A DNA stretch of 12,091 nucleotides from Ruminococcaceae bacterium UBA6364 (GCA_002440045.1 DJRI01000010.1:13894-25984), one strand, 5' to 3'. Shown: positions 1 to 7,746, counted from the stretch's first letter. Made by a program: numbers and translations. Notes: a model not told the origin generated them from the letters alone.

Positions 1-662
1 GAAACATCTTTATCAACCGCCGCTTTGAATGTACAATCTTTATATCCGATATTCGTCGCTCCGCTGTATGTGTAACATCTTATAGTGATGTATGTGTATT
101 GCGCATTTTTGCAGTAAGCGTATGCCGCGGCAGGCACGGTCCAGCCGTATGTTGCCGCTTTGGTTTTTGTAACAATGTTTGAAAAACTCGACGGCGATGC
201 GCCGTAACCGTATTGAAGCGTGTGTGTGAAGGTATCCGAAGCTCTGTTTATCGTGATAACCGTCGAAGCTCCGATATTGCAGGCTACGGCCGAAACGCCC
301 GATGTTCGCGGGATTGTTGAAAGCGTTTTGGTGATTTCGCTTTTATGCTCTCCGACGTGAACACCATCGTCGAAAGTGACCTTAACATAAACGGTGCGTG
401 TGCCGTCCGATTCGTGCGGAACGGTAACTTTTTTTGAAAAAATCGTAGTAGTTGTGTTCGCATAATAATTGCTTTTGAAGCTTCCCGAAGCGATTACTGC
501 GCCCGAAGCGCTGTTCTTTCGCACTTCGTACTTGCCGGGCGGCGATTCAAGGTTATATGACCCATATGTTGAAATAACCTTACTTTCGATTGAAATAACC
601 GTCGTATTATCTGAAACACTTTGTGACCCCTGCGAAACGCTTGTTTGAAGCGTTACCGACAT
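1..662 (-). CDS. DUF859-like siphovirus tail-tip protein (partial, C-terminus beyond left edge)
   Basis: An open frame begins with ATG at 662 and stays open for 220 codons to the window edge. The ATG shares one base with the TAA stop of the upstream hub gene (TAATG) and is preceded by a GGGGGTGA ribosome binding site. The visible part is rich in Ser, Thr, Val and Tyr, with alternating beta-strand patterns, no membrane segment and no signal peptide. The motif STIPRTSGVSA near residues 115-125 follows a first beta domain; I recognise this arrangement from the DUF859 siphovirus family, whose members lie just after the tail hub and are thought to be tip or receptor-contact proteins. Position supports a baseplate or tail-fibre role. 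Family assignment is from memory of the motif; receptor binding is inference. Only about the first third to half of the usual length is visible. Confidence 0.72.
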   Translation of the reverse strand, partial: MSVTLQTSVSQGSQSVSDNTTVISIESKVISTYGSYNLESPPGKYEVRKNSASGAVIASGSFKSNYYANTTTTIFSKKVTVPHESDGTRTVYVKVTFDDGVHVGEHKSEITKTLSTIPRTSGVSAVACNIGASTVITINRASDTFTHTLQYGYGASPSSFSNIVTKTKAATYGWTVPAAAYAYCKNAQYTYITIRCYTYSGATNIGYKDCTFKAAVDKDV

Positions 663-2143
663 TAATATTCACCCCCGATATAGAAGCAGCCTGTGCGGTC
701 GTCGGCGTAATCTTCGAATCTTGCATTTTTCCCGATGGAAAAATATTTTTCGACCGAAAGATTTTTTGTTTCGACAACGCTTTCGCCCTTTTCGCCGTCA
801 TACCCGGCGAAGAGAAGTGTGTCGCCGCTTGACGCCTCTGTGACTTTAAGCCCCGTTTCGTTGAATGTGCCCTCGGTCTCTGCGCCCGTCTTATTGACGT
901 GCAACCCGTCCTTGTCGAAAACAAAGCCTGTGCCGGTGTTAACCTCTTTTACGCCGTCGAAATATCGCTCGCCGACGGTTATCGCCTTTTCGGTTGCGGT
1001 TGTAAGCTCCGTTACGCTTTTTTCAACCTCGCCGATGCCGCTTTCAAGAAATTCTACGCGTGAAACCACAGCGGATATTTGCTGCTCCTGCTTGTCGACG
1101 CGCATTTCTGTGCGATTTTGCGCTTTTTCTAAAGCACTTTCTGCCGCTTTGTAATCAGTCGAGCCCTTTTCGGGCGCTTCTGCATAAAGCTTCTCGCTTA
1201 CTCCGGTGTTTATTTGAAATTCGTCTGAAAGAAGAAGAACCTTGCGGCAGGTCCCGTCATCGCTTTCGATTTCAAACATATCCCCGAATTCAAGAGCACC
1301 GATACCGAATGTATTTGCTTCAAAGGCAGTATATTCAAGTCCGCTCAAGCTTTCGAGTATACCGTCTATAAAATCTTCCCTGTGCGAATCCATAAGCTGA
1401 TTATTTTCAATGCGGATTTCAATAGCGGTTGTAGCTTCTGAGTTTTGGCGATATACATTATCTTCCTGCGGCGTGCGCGAAAGAACCACTGTATTTATCG
1501 GCCCGACCCGCTCTTTAAACGTCAGTGATTTTAAATCCGAACAACCAACTTTCACGCCGCTTTCACTCGGATATATCACACTAAGCTCCGTTCCTTGAAC
1601 AATAATTGTTCCGCCGGCCGCAGCGGCAATTTCGTCAAGCGCCGTTCTAAACGTGTCTTTTTCACTATATTTTTCCCCGTCAAGAATTACATCGGCGTTC
1701 ACGAAATTGCCGCTTTTTAATGTATAACCGAGGCGAGCGCATATTGTTTCAAGATATTCTTTTAATGTGATGTTTGAAAAGTCGATATTAAGGTCATACG
1801 GTATCATCGAGCGAAGAAGGGCGTCGTAGCATTCAAGAGTTGTTTTCCCCTCAGCTGAATAATCTGAAGAATATACGACATATCCTTTATATTCCTTGAA
1901 GTGCCATTCATCATCTTCGTTTCCTTTTACACCGAAGCGCACAACATCTATGTTTGAACCCGCGCGAATGTTTACATTTCCTATAAGCTCTATATCTATG
2001 CAGCGCATAACAGATGTGAGGAGTGCGCCTTCGTAATGCGGCGTAACAGAAAGTATATCGCCTTCGCCGTATACCTTCCCGCCGAGTGATATATCGCAAG
2101 TAATTTGATGGCCATATTCTTTCATTGCTTCTTCAAAATTCAA
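662..2143 (-). CDS. Phage tail baseplate hub / tail-associated protein (Prophage_tail, gp27-like)
   Basis: 493 aa. The start is TTG at 2143, chosen because AAGGAGG lies 7 bases upstream; the next in-frame ATG is only 6 codons later. The first ~330 residues are a mixed alpha/beta hub-like region (SVTPHYEGALLTS; LKEYLETICARLGY near residue 130) typical of siphovirus proteins that close the tail tube tip. A predicted coiled coil follows (about residues 335-390, KAQNRTEMRVDKQEQQISAV), then a beta-rich section. The extreme C-terminus carries KYFSIGKNARFEDY and GCFYIGG, an ending I recognise from clostridial prophage minor structural proteins. I see no M23, NlpC/P60 or lysozyme catalytic motif, so no peptidoglycan hydrolase activity is claimed. 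It lies between the small distal-tail-position gene and the DUF859 gene, the usual hub location. The host-recognition role is inferred. Confidence 0.78.
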   Translation of the reverse strand: MNFEEAMKEYGHQITCDISLGGKVYGEGDILSVTPHYEGALLTSVMRCIDIELIGNVNIRAGSNIDVVRFGVKGNEDDEWHFKEYKGYVVYSSDYSAEGKTTLECYDALLRSMIPYDLNIDFSNITLKEYLETICARLGYTLKSGNFVNADVILDGEKYSEKDTFRTALDEIAAAAGGTIIVQGTELSVIYPSESGVKVGCSDLKSLTFKERVGPINTVVLSRTPQEDNVYRQNSEATTAIEIRIENNQLMDSHREDFIDGILESLSGLEYTAFEANTFGIGALEFGDMFEIESDDGTCRKVLLLSDEFQINTGVSEKLYAEAPEKGSTDYKAAESALEKAQNRTEMRVDKQEQQISAVVSRVEFLESGIGEVEKSVTELTTATEKAITVGERYFDGVKEVNTGTGFVFDKDGLHVNKTGAETEGTFNETGLKVTEASSGDTLLFAGYDGEKGESVVETKNLSVEKYFSIGKNARFEDYADDRTGCFYIGGEY

Positions 2144-2144
2144 G

Positions 2145-2531
2145 TCATCGCCTCCTTTTGTTTGCGATAACCGATATTTCAGTCGGTTTGTAGAGCAACG
2201 TCCGCTTCCGCTTCAATTCGCTTACGGCATCGCCGAAATAAAAAGAATTTTCAACAGTTTCGCGGCGCTCGGGGTCGTAATATTTCATTTTTGCGCTTTC
2301 TCCGTTAACAACCTTCAAAAACGTTTGCATTTCAAATTCGTCCATTTGGCCGAATTTTATTGAAAGCTTCGGATATATTCCGATAAGTGTGCCTTTGTTT
2401 TCGCCGCTTATTGAACGCCCCGTGTCACTGCTCCAGAGCTTACAAAAAGTGACTTTATAATCAGTTACTTTTGGCAATGCAACCCATTGCTTTTCTCGCC
2501 ATACATAAAGAAGCTTCCCTTCGTAGCTCAT
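2145..2531 (-). CDS. Small tail protein between tape measure and hub (DUF6711-like)
   Basis: 128 aa, beginning MSYEGKLLYVW. ATG overlaps the tape-measure stop by four bases (ATGA at 2528-2531) and has a strong GGGAGGATT ribosome binding site inside the tape-measure gene, so it is translationally coupled. The pattern of short hydrophobic strands (YKVTFCKLWSSDTGRS, GIYPKLSIKFG) and the basic C-terminus (ANKRRR) resemble the DUF6711 family of Firmicutes prophages. Its place, directly after the tape measure and before the hub, is where a distal tail (Dit) protein is normally encoded, but it is about half the usual Dit length and I cannot see the second galectin-like domain. Best described as a tail-tip adaptor candidate; exact role unknown. 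Confidence 0.6.
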   Translation of the reverse strand: MSYEGKLLYVWREKQWVALPKVTDYKVTFCKLWSSDTGRSISGENKGTLIGIYPKLSIKFGQMDEFEMQTFLKVVNGESAKMKYYDPERRETVENSFYFGDAVSELKRKRTLLYKPTEISVIANKRRR

Positions 2532-5278
2532 ACAGTAATCCTCCCATTGCTCATAAACGCCCGTCTTTCTTTCAAATCCACGATGTATTTTGCAATGATT
2601 TTCCCGTCAAGATATATCGGAATAACGATTTGCCCGCCTGCGCCTAAAAGGCCCGCAAGTTTCTCGGCGAGCTCATCAATCCACCCCGTATTCTTATCAA
2701 GCGGCAAAACAGCCTCTCTGCCGTCCTCGCCTGTTATAGGCGTAATTACACCTCGGCCGGGAACGTTGACGATGCCTCCGCGTGCGAGCTTGAGATGCGG
2801 AATTTTCGGAACTGAAAGTGGGTTGTAATCCCAAAGATTCACGAACGGTTGAAGTCCAAGAACATTAATCGAACGGACCTTGTTTAACATCGAATTAATT
2901 GCATTGAAAGGCTTGGAAACGATAACGTTAATTCCATCTATGAGCTTGTTCACGATATTTCGGAACGTCTCGGAAATCCCCTCTTTTATTCCGTCGAAAA
3001 TTTTTCCTTTTTTAGAAAACACATCTTTAACCTTCGTCCAAGCGTTTTCAAAAATCTCTTTGAATTTCGAGCCAAGATTTTTAAATACGCCGATAATCGC
3101 TTCTTTAACTTTTGAAGCAGCGGATTTGATTTTATCGATTTTTTCGGTTATACCACCAAAAAGCCCGTCCATAATAAAGCCGCCCTGCTTTTTCATTTCT
3201 TTTGACGGTGAAGCAATTCCGAAAGCCTTTTTAAATCCGTTTATAAACGGCTCAAAAATATGTTCTTTAATCCATTGATTTATGTTGCTAAGCGCCTCAA
3301 CTATTCCGTCGAGCAAACCCTCAAGCGTGAACTCTCCGTCTTCGTATGCGTTCTCGCGCCACCAACTAACCACGCTATCCCAAGCATCCTCTATAAGCCC
3401 CCAGAGAAAAGCCGCAAGCCCGCCGAGCGCCGCGCCGATACCTTCAAACAGCGAGCTGCAAAGCCCGCTCCAATCTATTGCGGCGATAAAATCAGCAACA
3501 TCATTTCCGAGTTTTTGCCAATCGACATTTTCAATAAACGCTACGACAGAATCGATGATGCCTTTAATCCCGTCCGAAAGCATCTTTCCTGTTTCAGCCC
3601 AATCTACGGAGTTCCAAAGACCCATAAAGCCATCGGCAAGAGATTTCCCGAGCGTTTTCCAATCAAATGTTGCAAAAAAGCCGGCAAGCGTTTTGAATAG
3701 TATTATGAATTTTGCGCCCAGCACTATGCCGAGATCGCCCCAATCCACGTTTGTAATGATATTATTCAGGCATTCGGCGAGCGAAGCGCCAAGGTTGTAC
3801 CAGTCGAACCCAATTATTGCTGTTGCAAGAAAGCTTAAAATCGCTCCAAGTGAAAGCCCAAGCTTTTTTCCTATTCCGGCCCAATCTACATTTTTAACTA
3901 CGTCGTTCAATTTTTCGGTCAAAACAAGCGCCGCAGATGCCCAATCGCCGCTTTTAATGCTATCAACTACAGCTTGCCCCCAATTGGGGAGCTCAACATC
4001 CTTGAAGCCGGCGGTTCCGCCGGAACTGCTTGAAGCACTTGACGAGCTGTCGTTTAACTTGTTTATTTCATCGAACCCGGCCGTAGAACGTTTTGCTTCC
4101 TTTGCGGCGGCGCCCTGATTTTTCAAGGCTTTCGCGTTTGCTTTTGCAACGAGATTGACTTTAAAAAGCGCATTTGTGAAAGCCGAAATGTATGAAACGG
4201 CTTTTGAAAGCAAACTTATAACAAAATTTATCGCGGGGCCGAGAAGCTCTCCGAAGGCGGAAGATAAACCGCTTATCTGATTTTTTAACGCTTCGTTATC
4301 ATTTAAATACGACGAAACAGCGTTTCGAAGGAGCGAATACGCGCCCTTCGCTGCAAAAAGAGATGTTCCGAATTTTAAAACGGATTTCGCACCGCTCGAA
4401 AATGAGCTTGTTATTTTGCTCCCCGCTTTTTTTGCGAGACTTCCGATTGCGCCAAAAACACCGCTTGCGATTTTTTTCACTCCGCGAAATGCCGCGCCGA
4501 TACCTGTTTTTACTGTTCCGGCAAATTTTTTGCTTAAAGAAGCCGTTCCTTTAAACCCAGCGCTCATATTTTTAAAAAAAGTGTCAGAGCCGGGGATTTT
4601 TTTGAAAACGCTGCTTGCTTTTTCTTTTATGCCGCTTACAGCAGATTTCATTTTTTCGGCGATGCCCGAGGTCATTTTTGAAAAAACACTATTATCATTA
4701 AGCTGTTTTTTGATATCTTTCAAAATATTCAAAGTATTCGAGAGCTTTTGATATTCTTTGTTCGTTTTTAGAATTTCCGCTTTTTCTGTGCCTGTTTTTT
4801 CAGCAACCCTTGCCGCGGCTTCCTCTATAATCGCCATACGGCTTTTGGTTTCGTCAAGAAGCGAATTAAGCTCTTTTCTGCTTCCGATTTCCGCAGTGGC
4901 ATCATATTTTTTTACTTCGTAATCAAGTTGTGACCCCGCATTTTGAATTTGTTTTTGACGTTCAAGCTCTAAAGTGGCCTTTTCTAAAAGTGCGTTATAC
5001 TTGATTTGTGCGTCGTTAATTTCTTCTTTTTTTGCAGAAAGCTCGGCATATTGTTGCGCATAAGCCTCTTCAACCTTTTGAGCACTTTCGTCATCATTTT
5101 TGGTTGCCGCTTTTTCTATAGCTTTTTCACGTTCTTTTACCGTTTTTTCAGTTGCTTTTTCGTTCGCCTGTGCCTCGCGGTCAAGCTCTTTGAGCTTTTT
5201 CTTTAATTCGGAAATATCCTTTTTAACGCCGTCGAGGTTAAGCCCCGTGTTGATTCTGATTGAACCGTCAGCTGCCAT
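2528..5278 (-). CDS. Tail tape measure protein
   Basis: 916 aa from the preferred start. Three in-frame ATGs occur at 5287, 5284 and 5278; the GGAG at 5288-5291 touches the first but lies 9 bases before the third, so 5278 is chosen (protein starts MAADGSIRINTG, a typical tape-measure opening). Residues ~17-195 are a long charged coiled coil. Residues ~200-370 are basic and Gly/Ala/Ser-rich with hydrophobic stretches. A Ser-rich linker is at ~411-421, and an eight-fold Asp-Trp repeat follows at ~445-603. Two motifs typical of the family come next: IASPSKEM (~688) and ARGGIVNVPG...GREAVLPL (~832-860). The protein spans the tail tube and sets tail length. At roughly 0.15 nm per residue, a known rule of thumb, a tail near 135-140 nm is expected, fitting a siphovirus. 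The start overlaps the Gp15 gene by 11 bases. Confidence 0.93.
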   Translation of the reverse strand: MAADGSIRINTGLNLDGVKKDISELKKKLKELDREAQANEKATEKTVKEREKAIEKAATKNDDESAQKVEEAYAQQYAELSAKKEEINDAQIKYNALLEKATLELERQKQIQNAGSQLDYEVKKYDATAEIGSRKELNSLLDETKSRMAIIEEAAARVAEKTGTEKAEILKTNKEYQKLSNTLNILKDIKKQLNDNSVFSKMTSGIAEKMKSAVSGIKEKASSVFKKIPGSDTFFKNMSAGFKGTASLSKKFAGTVKTGIGAAFRGVKKIASGVFGAIGSLAKKAGSKITSSFSSGAKSVLKFGTSLFAAKGAYSLLRNAVSSYLNDNEALKNQISGLSSAFGELLGPAINFVISLLSKAVSYISAFTNALFKVNLVAKANAKALKNQGAAAKEAKRSTAGFDEINKLNDSSSSASSSSGGTAGFKDVELPNWGQAVVDSIKSGDWASAALVLTEKLNDVVKNVDWAGIGKKLGLSLGAILSFLATAIIGFDWYNLGASLAECLNNIITNVDWGDLGIVLGAKFIILFKTLAGFFATFDWKTLGKSLADGFMGLWNSVDWAETGKMLSDGIKGIIDSVVAFIENVDWQKLGNDVADFIAAIDWSGLCSSLFEGIGAALGGLAAFLWGLIEDAWDSVVSWWRENAYEDGEFTLEGLLDGIVEALSNINQWIKEHIFEPFINGFKKAFGIASPSKEMKKQGGFIMDGLFGGITEKIDKIKSAASKVKEAIIGVFKNLGSKFKEIFENAWTKVKDVFSKKGKIFDGIKEGISETFRNIVNKLIDGINVIVSKPFNAINSMLNKVRSINVLGLQPFVNLWDYNPLSVPKIPHLKLARGGIVNVPGRGVITPITGEDGREAVLPLDKNTGWIDELAEKLAGLLGAGGQIVIPIYLDGKIIAKYIVDLKERRAFMSNGRITV
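3470..3945 (-). repeat. Alternating 20/27-residue Asp-Trp repeat inside the tape measure
   Basis: Eight DW dipeptides (VDW, FDW, IDW or GDW), nearly all followed by x-x-[LIT]-G and a hydrophobic helix, lie at Trp 446, 466, 493, 513, 540, 560, 587 and 603 of the 916-aa protein. Spacings are 20, 27, 20, 27, 20, 27 and 16 residues. The real unit is therefore a 47-residue pair, present about three times, with a shortened last copy. The DNA copies are diverged rather than identical, so the duplication is old or held by selection at protein level. Confidence 0.85.
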
Positions 5279-5828
5279 CCGCATCATCTCCGAAGAGCTT
5301 GTTCCACTTCGCTATCATTTCCTTTTCCTCCTTCGTATAGCGCGGCGGCAATGATACTGCCCTTTGCGCCTCGATTATTTTGTTTTTTAAGCGTGCATCG
5401 GAAATCTCGCTCGTGTCATAGTTACGAATGTCTCGCACTCTCGAAAGGACGCAGTCCGGAGTAAGCCCTTGTATAAGGCGCATATACTCCCAATAGTGCA
5501 TATCGGCTTTTTCAAGGTCAATTCCATAATCCGAACGAAATGAGGGAATTATATATTTCGTATCCAATATCAAGTCCATATCCCTTTCTCCGTCCACATC
5601 CTGTGCCTCTTCGCCGCACATCAGATATATCGATGCAGCTTTCAAGAAAAGCTCTGCATTTTCACTTGGAATAAACCCGAACAAAAGGTATAAAACGGCA
5701 AGTGCACGCTCTTCGTCGCATATAGAATCGTCTTCTATAACTTCAAAACATCTAAGTGCCGTTTTAAAATCAGTATTAATCGAATATTTTGAACCCTTGA
5801 TTTCTACCTCTTTCGGATAAAGCGTCAT
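5268..5828 (-). CDS. Gp15-family tail protein (probable second tail assembly chaperone)
   Basis: 186 aa, largely alpha-helical and acidic, beginning MTLYPKEVEIKGSKYSINTD. The opening beta hairpin, the FKTALRCFEVIEDD helix, the DILDTKYIIPSFRSDYGIDL-type middle and the C-terminal LPPRYTKEEKEMIAKWN match what I know of the Phage_Gp15 family (named after Listeria phage A118 gp15). It sits between the first chaperone-like gene and the tape measure, the place of lambda T / gpGT-type assembly chaperones that coat the tape measure before tube polymerisation. Its ATG overlaps the upstream stop as ATGA, in the -1 frame relative to that gene. Function as a chaperone is inferred from position; family membership is fairly sure. 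Confidence 0.82.
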   Translation of the reverse strand: MTLYPKEVEIKGSKYSINTDFKTALRCFEVIEDDSICDEERALAVLYLLFGFIPSENAELFLKAASIYLMCGEEAQDVDGERDMDLILDTKYIIPSFRSDYGIDLEKADMHYWEYMRLIQGLTPDCVLSRVRDIRNYDTSEISDARLKNKIIEAQRAVSLPPRYTKEEKEMIAKWNKLFGDDADGS

Positions 5829-6313
5829 TTTTCCACCTTTAAAACACTTTCATTCCGTGCGCCGTACTTATTTTTAATTCGCGCAAACATATCATCTTGC
5901 GTAAGATGAAGCTTGTCGATTATGCTCTTTCCGCTGTCGTCGGGCTTTGAAAGCTCATTTATAAGGTCGTCATACATTTCAAGATAGTTTGTTTTTCCGA
6001 ATATTTTTTCGCAAGCGCCTTCGCCAAGAAATCCATCCATAGCGCGGCGCATGTCTTTGAACGCTTTTGCATACATCTCAAAAGCCGCTTTTTCGTTTTT
6101 GGAATAAAGAGAACCTTTATTTTTAATGTCTTTTTGTTTTTCAAGAACGATAAGCCTGCCTTTGAGCTCGCTTTGAATGCGACGAACCTCGTTATAGCTT
6201 CTTTCGAATTTCAGAGGAAGTTCAACATCGGCAACATCAAAAATTATAGTTTCGCCTTTGTCGTTCACTTCGATTTCGAGAATATCATTGCGATGTATTC
6301 TGAGTTTTTCCAT
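5825..6313 (-). CDS. Tail assembly chaperone-like protein (lambda gpG position)
   Basis: 162 aa, starting MEKLRIHRNDILEIEVNDKG at an ATG preceded by AAGGATGATTTTAAA. The N-terminus is a short beta region; residues ~35 onward are charged helices (NEVRRIQSELKGRLIVLEKQ; KAFKDMRRAMDGFLG). There is no membrane segment and no signal peptide. It is the first gene after the major tail protein and its terminator, and immediately before a Gp15 gene, which is the classic place of the short tail chaperone. The sequence alone does not let me name the family firmly. The 3' end reads GTG GAA AAA TGA, with the Gp15 start codon in the -1 frame, so either re-initiation or low-level frameshifting could link the two. 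Confidence 0.66.
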   Translation of the reverse strand: MEKLRIHRNDILEIEVNDKGETIIFDVADVELPLKFERSYNEVRRIQSELKGRLIVLEKQKDIKNKGSLYSKNEKAAFEMYAKAFKDMRRAMDGFLGEGACEKIFGKTNYLEMYDDLINELSKPDDSGKSIIDKLHLTQDDMFARIKNKYGARNESVLKVEK

Positions 6314-6333
6314 TTTAAAATCATCCTTTTTTC

Positions 6334-6375
6334 AAAAAAATCTGCCCCGGAAAATATCCAAGGGCAGATTTTCTG
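6334..6375 (-). terminator. Intrinsic terminator after the major tail gene
   Basis: An 11-bp perfect stem (aaaatctgccc at 6337-6347 pairs with gggcagatttt at 6362-6372) can extend by an inner GG/CC pairing. On the minus strand it runs into seven T residues (6334-6340). It begins a few bases past the major tail stop codon. It would cut downstream transcription after the most abundant tail protein; partial read-through or antitermination must supply the chaperone and tape-measure genes, as no clear promoter is visible before 6313. Confidence 0.88.
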
Positions 6376-6378
6376 TTT

Positions 6379-6861
6379 TTATTTTTCGGTAAAACTAACG
6401 GCGCCATCTTCAACAGTGGCAGTCCCCTGTGTAGGGTCCCCATTAAGCGCGATTGTATATGTGATTTGAATGTTATTTTCGCCGCCGAAGTCGCCAAGCT
6501 GAATTACCGCTTTGTTTTTTTCGGCACTGTATGTGCCCGAAGATGATTCATCGTAAAGATTTACAGAAATAATTGTCGTCTCAAGGTCTTTGCCGAGAGC
6601 GCGTTTTTTTCTTAAACCGTCTATAAACTCAAAAACACCGTCGCCTTTAAATGCGGTCTGCGTGCCGTCAAGTGACGGCTGATATCCGTCTACGCTTGTA
6701 GTTGAATTGTCCTCATCAATATACTGCTCCGTCGTAGTCTGAGGATTATAAGAAATTTTTTGCGATGTAACACCCTTACCGATTCGTTTGTATGTCGGCT
6801 GGGTTTCGCCCGGGGCTACATCCAAAAAGTTTTGCCACAGGCTTCTTTTAATTTTTTCCAA
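6379..6861 (-). CDS. Major tail (tube) protein
   Basis: 160 aa with a TTG start at 6861, supported by AAGGAGTGAG 9 bases upstream; no other start codon is well placed. The sequence MEKIKRSLWQNFLDV, then GKGVTSQKISYNPQTTTEQYI, a VDGYQPSLDGT section and a C-terminal beta stretch (IQITYTIALNGDPTQGTATV) fits the short major tail proteins of Firmicutes siphophages. In these the repeating subunit forms hexameric rings of the tube. Size, beta-rich acidic composition, position right after the tail terminator-like gene, and the strong terminator behind it all agree. The TTG start is unusual for a very highly expressed protein and may lower translation. Confidence 0.85.
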   Translation of the reverse strand: MEKIKRSLWQNFLDVAPGETQPTYKRIGKGVTSQKISYNPQTTTEQYIDEDNSTTSVDGYQPSLDGTQTAFKGDGVFEFIDGLRKKRALGKDLETTIISVNLYDESSSGTYSAEKNKAVIQLGDFGGENNIQITYTIALNGDPTQGTATVEDGAVSFTEK

Positions 6862-6867
6862 AAAAAC

Positions 6868-7332
6868 TCACTCCTTTTCGTATGTTAATTTACATTGAAT
6901 TTGATATCGGGCTGTGCTGAAGTCATCGGCGATGCCGAAAAGATAACCGCTGCTCAAAGCTTCGACTTTTGAAGCTGTTTTTCCGCTTCCTAAGTCCGGC
7001 ATTTTACCCTCTTCACTCATTTGTTCGAGCCATTCCGAAAACGCTTCATAAAACCCGCTGTTGTCAATGTTATTTCTTAACTCTTCGCTGTAAAAAAGCC
7101 GTGACGCGAAAACGAAAAGCACCTGACGCTCCGAAGAGCCGTCAAGATATGTTTTTACTATTTCCGGCGCAGGCACGCGCTCTATAGAGTATGTGTCGGG
7201 ATTTTCAGGAAGAAAATCGACATTAATTCTTGAAAGTTTGTCAAGATAAGGGCATTTTAAAAGGAATTCACGAATTGATTCGATTATACTTTTTGCCGTG
7301 TTTATCCACCTCCGTTCGCGATTTTTTCGCAC
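6868..7332 (-). CDS. Tail terminator / completion protein (Minor_capsid_3-like), start codon uncertain
   Basis: 154 aa if the GTG at 7332 is used; the conserved-looking part starts about TAKSIIESIREFLLKCPYLD. The middle has SIERVPAPEIVKTYLDGSSE and VFASRLFYSEELRNNI, and the end has ALSSGYLFGIADDFSTARYQ, all features I recognise from the Minor_capsid_3 / tail-completion family that caps the tail tube before head joining (SPP1 gp17 role). It lies between the gp10-like protein and the major tail protein, as expected. The GTG choice overlaps the preceding gene by 31 bases and has a poor ribosome binding site. A very strong GGAGGTGG at 7306-7313 instead points to a start near 7299-7305, where only ATA or ACG codons exist in frame, so the true N-terminus is unresolved. 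Confidence 0.78.
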   Translation of the reverse strand: MRKNRERRWINTAKSIIESIREFLLKCPYLDKLSRINVDFLPENPDTYSIERVPAPEIVKTYLDGSSERQVLFVFASRLFYSEELRNNIDNSGFYEAFSEWLEQMSEEGKMPDLGSGKTASKVEALSSGYLFGIADDFSTARYQIQCKLTYEKE

Positions 7333-7742
7333 GCCGCCAAAAGCTCGTCTTTTCTATCTAAGTAACAACGTTCAACCCACATTGGGCCGCGCAGGGCACC
7401 GTTTCTATAATTCATTTCGCGTTCTGTCGGAATTTTTTGGACATTTTTCCGGCTGCGCGGTCCGTCTTTTGTCAGAAAACACGCCGCTTTTGTAACGGGG
7501 TCTACATATATTTTGCCGTACCAGTGATATCTTGCATATGGACCGTTATAGAATATGGCATCGCCGCTTTCTACTACTCTTGCGCTGTTTTTCAACGTTC
7601 CGCTTTCAAACGGAACATATTCATCGGCAAGAAGCATAAGATTTTCAGAAAAAAACCGCTGAACTTTGCCCGCCGTTTCCAAACCGTGATTTTTCAAAAT
7701 ATCTGCTGTATCTGCGAGTGCAATGTCAATTTTTGTAATCAT
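7302..7742 (-). CDS. HK97 gp10-like / Minor_capsid_2-type head-tail joining protein
   Basis: 146 aa, starting MITKIDIALADTADILKNHG from an ATG with GGGTGAAAAT directly upstream. Recognisable features are VPFESGTLKNSARV near residue 43, YNGPYARYHWYGKIY near 65 and RGPMWVERCYLDRKDEL near 118. Together these mark the Minor_capsid_2 / HK97-gp10 group of proteins at the connector-to-tail joint. The first ~35 residues form a helix. It is soluble, with no signal peptide. The gene ends in a Gly-Gly-Gly tail whose codons create the ribosome binding site of the next gene. Neighbours are the head-closure protein and the tail terminator protein, giving the standard connector order. Family placement is good; the exact assembly step is inferred. 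Confidence 0.82.
   Translation of the reverse strand: MITKIDIALADTADILKNHGLETAGKVQRFFSENLMLLADEYVPFESGTLKNSARVVESGDAIFYNGPYARYHWYGKIYVDPVTKAACFLTKDGPRSRKNVQKIPTEREMNYRNGALRGPMWVERCYLDRKDELLAACEKIANGGG
7306..7313 (-). promoter_or_regulatory. Strong ribosome binding site without a canonical start
   Basis: GGAGGTGG on the minus strand overlaps the last codons of the upstream gene, which ends GGA GGT GGA TAA. The in-frame codons that follow are ATA (7305-7303), AAC and ACG (7299-7297); no ATG, GTG or TTG occurs at a usable distance. It is either a chance Gly-Gly-Gly coding run or drives a non-canonical start. Confidence 0.55.
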
Positions 7743-7746
7743 ATTT

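Noticed and set aside
735..1154. Plus-strand open frames across the hub gene and similar ones throughout the window (for example 3282-4118, 4416-4751, 7723-8205, 11530-11973).
   Set aside because: They lie fully opposite well-supported minus-strand phage genes, lack ribosome binding sites and show low-complexity or Ser/Phe-rich mirror compositions; shadows of real genes.
662..2143. Peptidoglycan hydrolase in the hub (tail-associated lysin).
   Set aside because: No M23 His/Asp, NlpC/P60 Cys-His or lysozyme motif could be seen; only the hub, coiled-coil and C-terminal attachment parts are visible.
6868..7332. A label of antibiotic (chloramphenicol) resistance, which I remember having been attached to some relatives of this tail-completion type protein.
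   Set aside because: The sequence has no acetyltransferase or efflux features and sits in the connector block; a structural tail role is far better supported.
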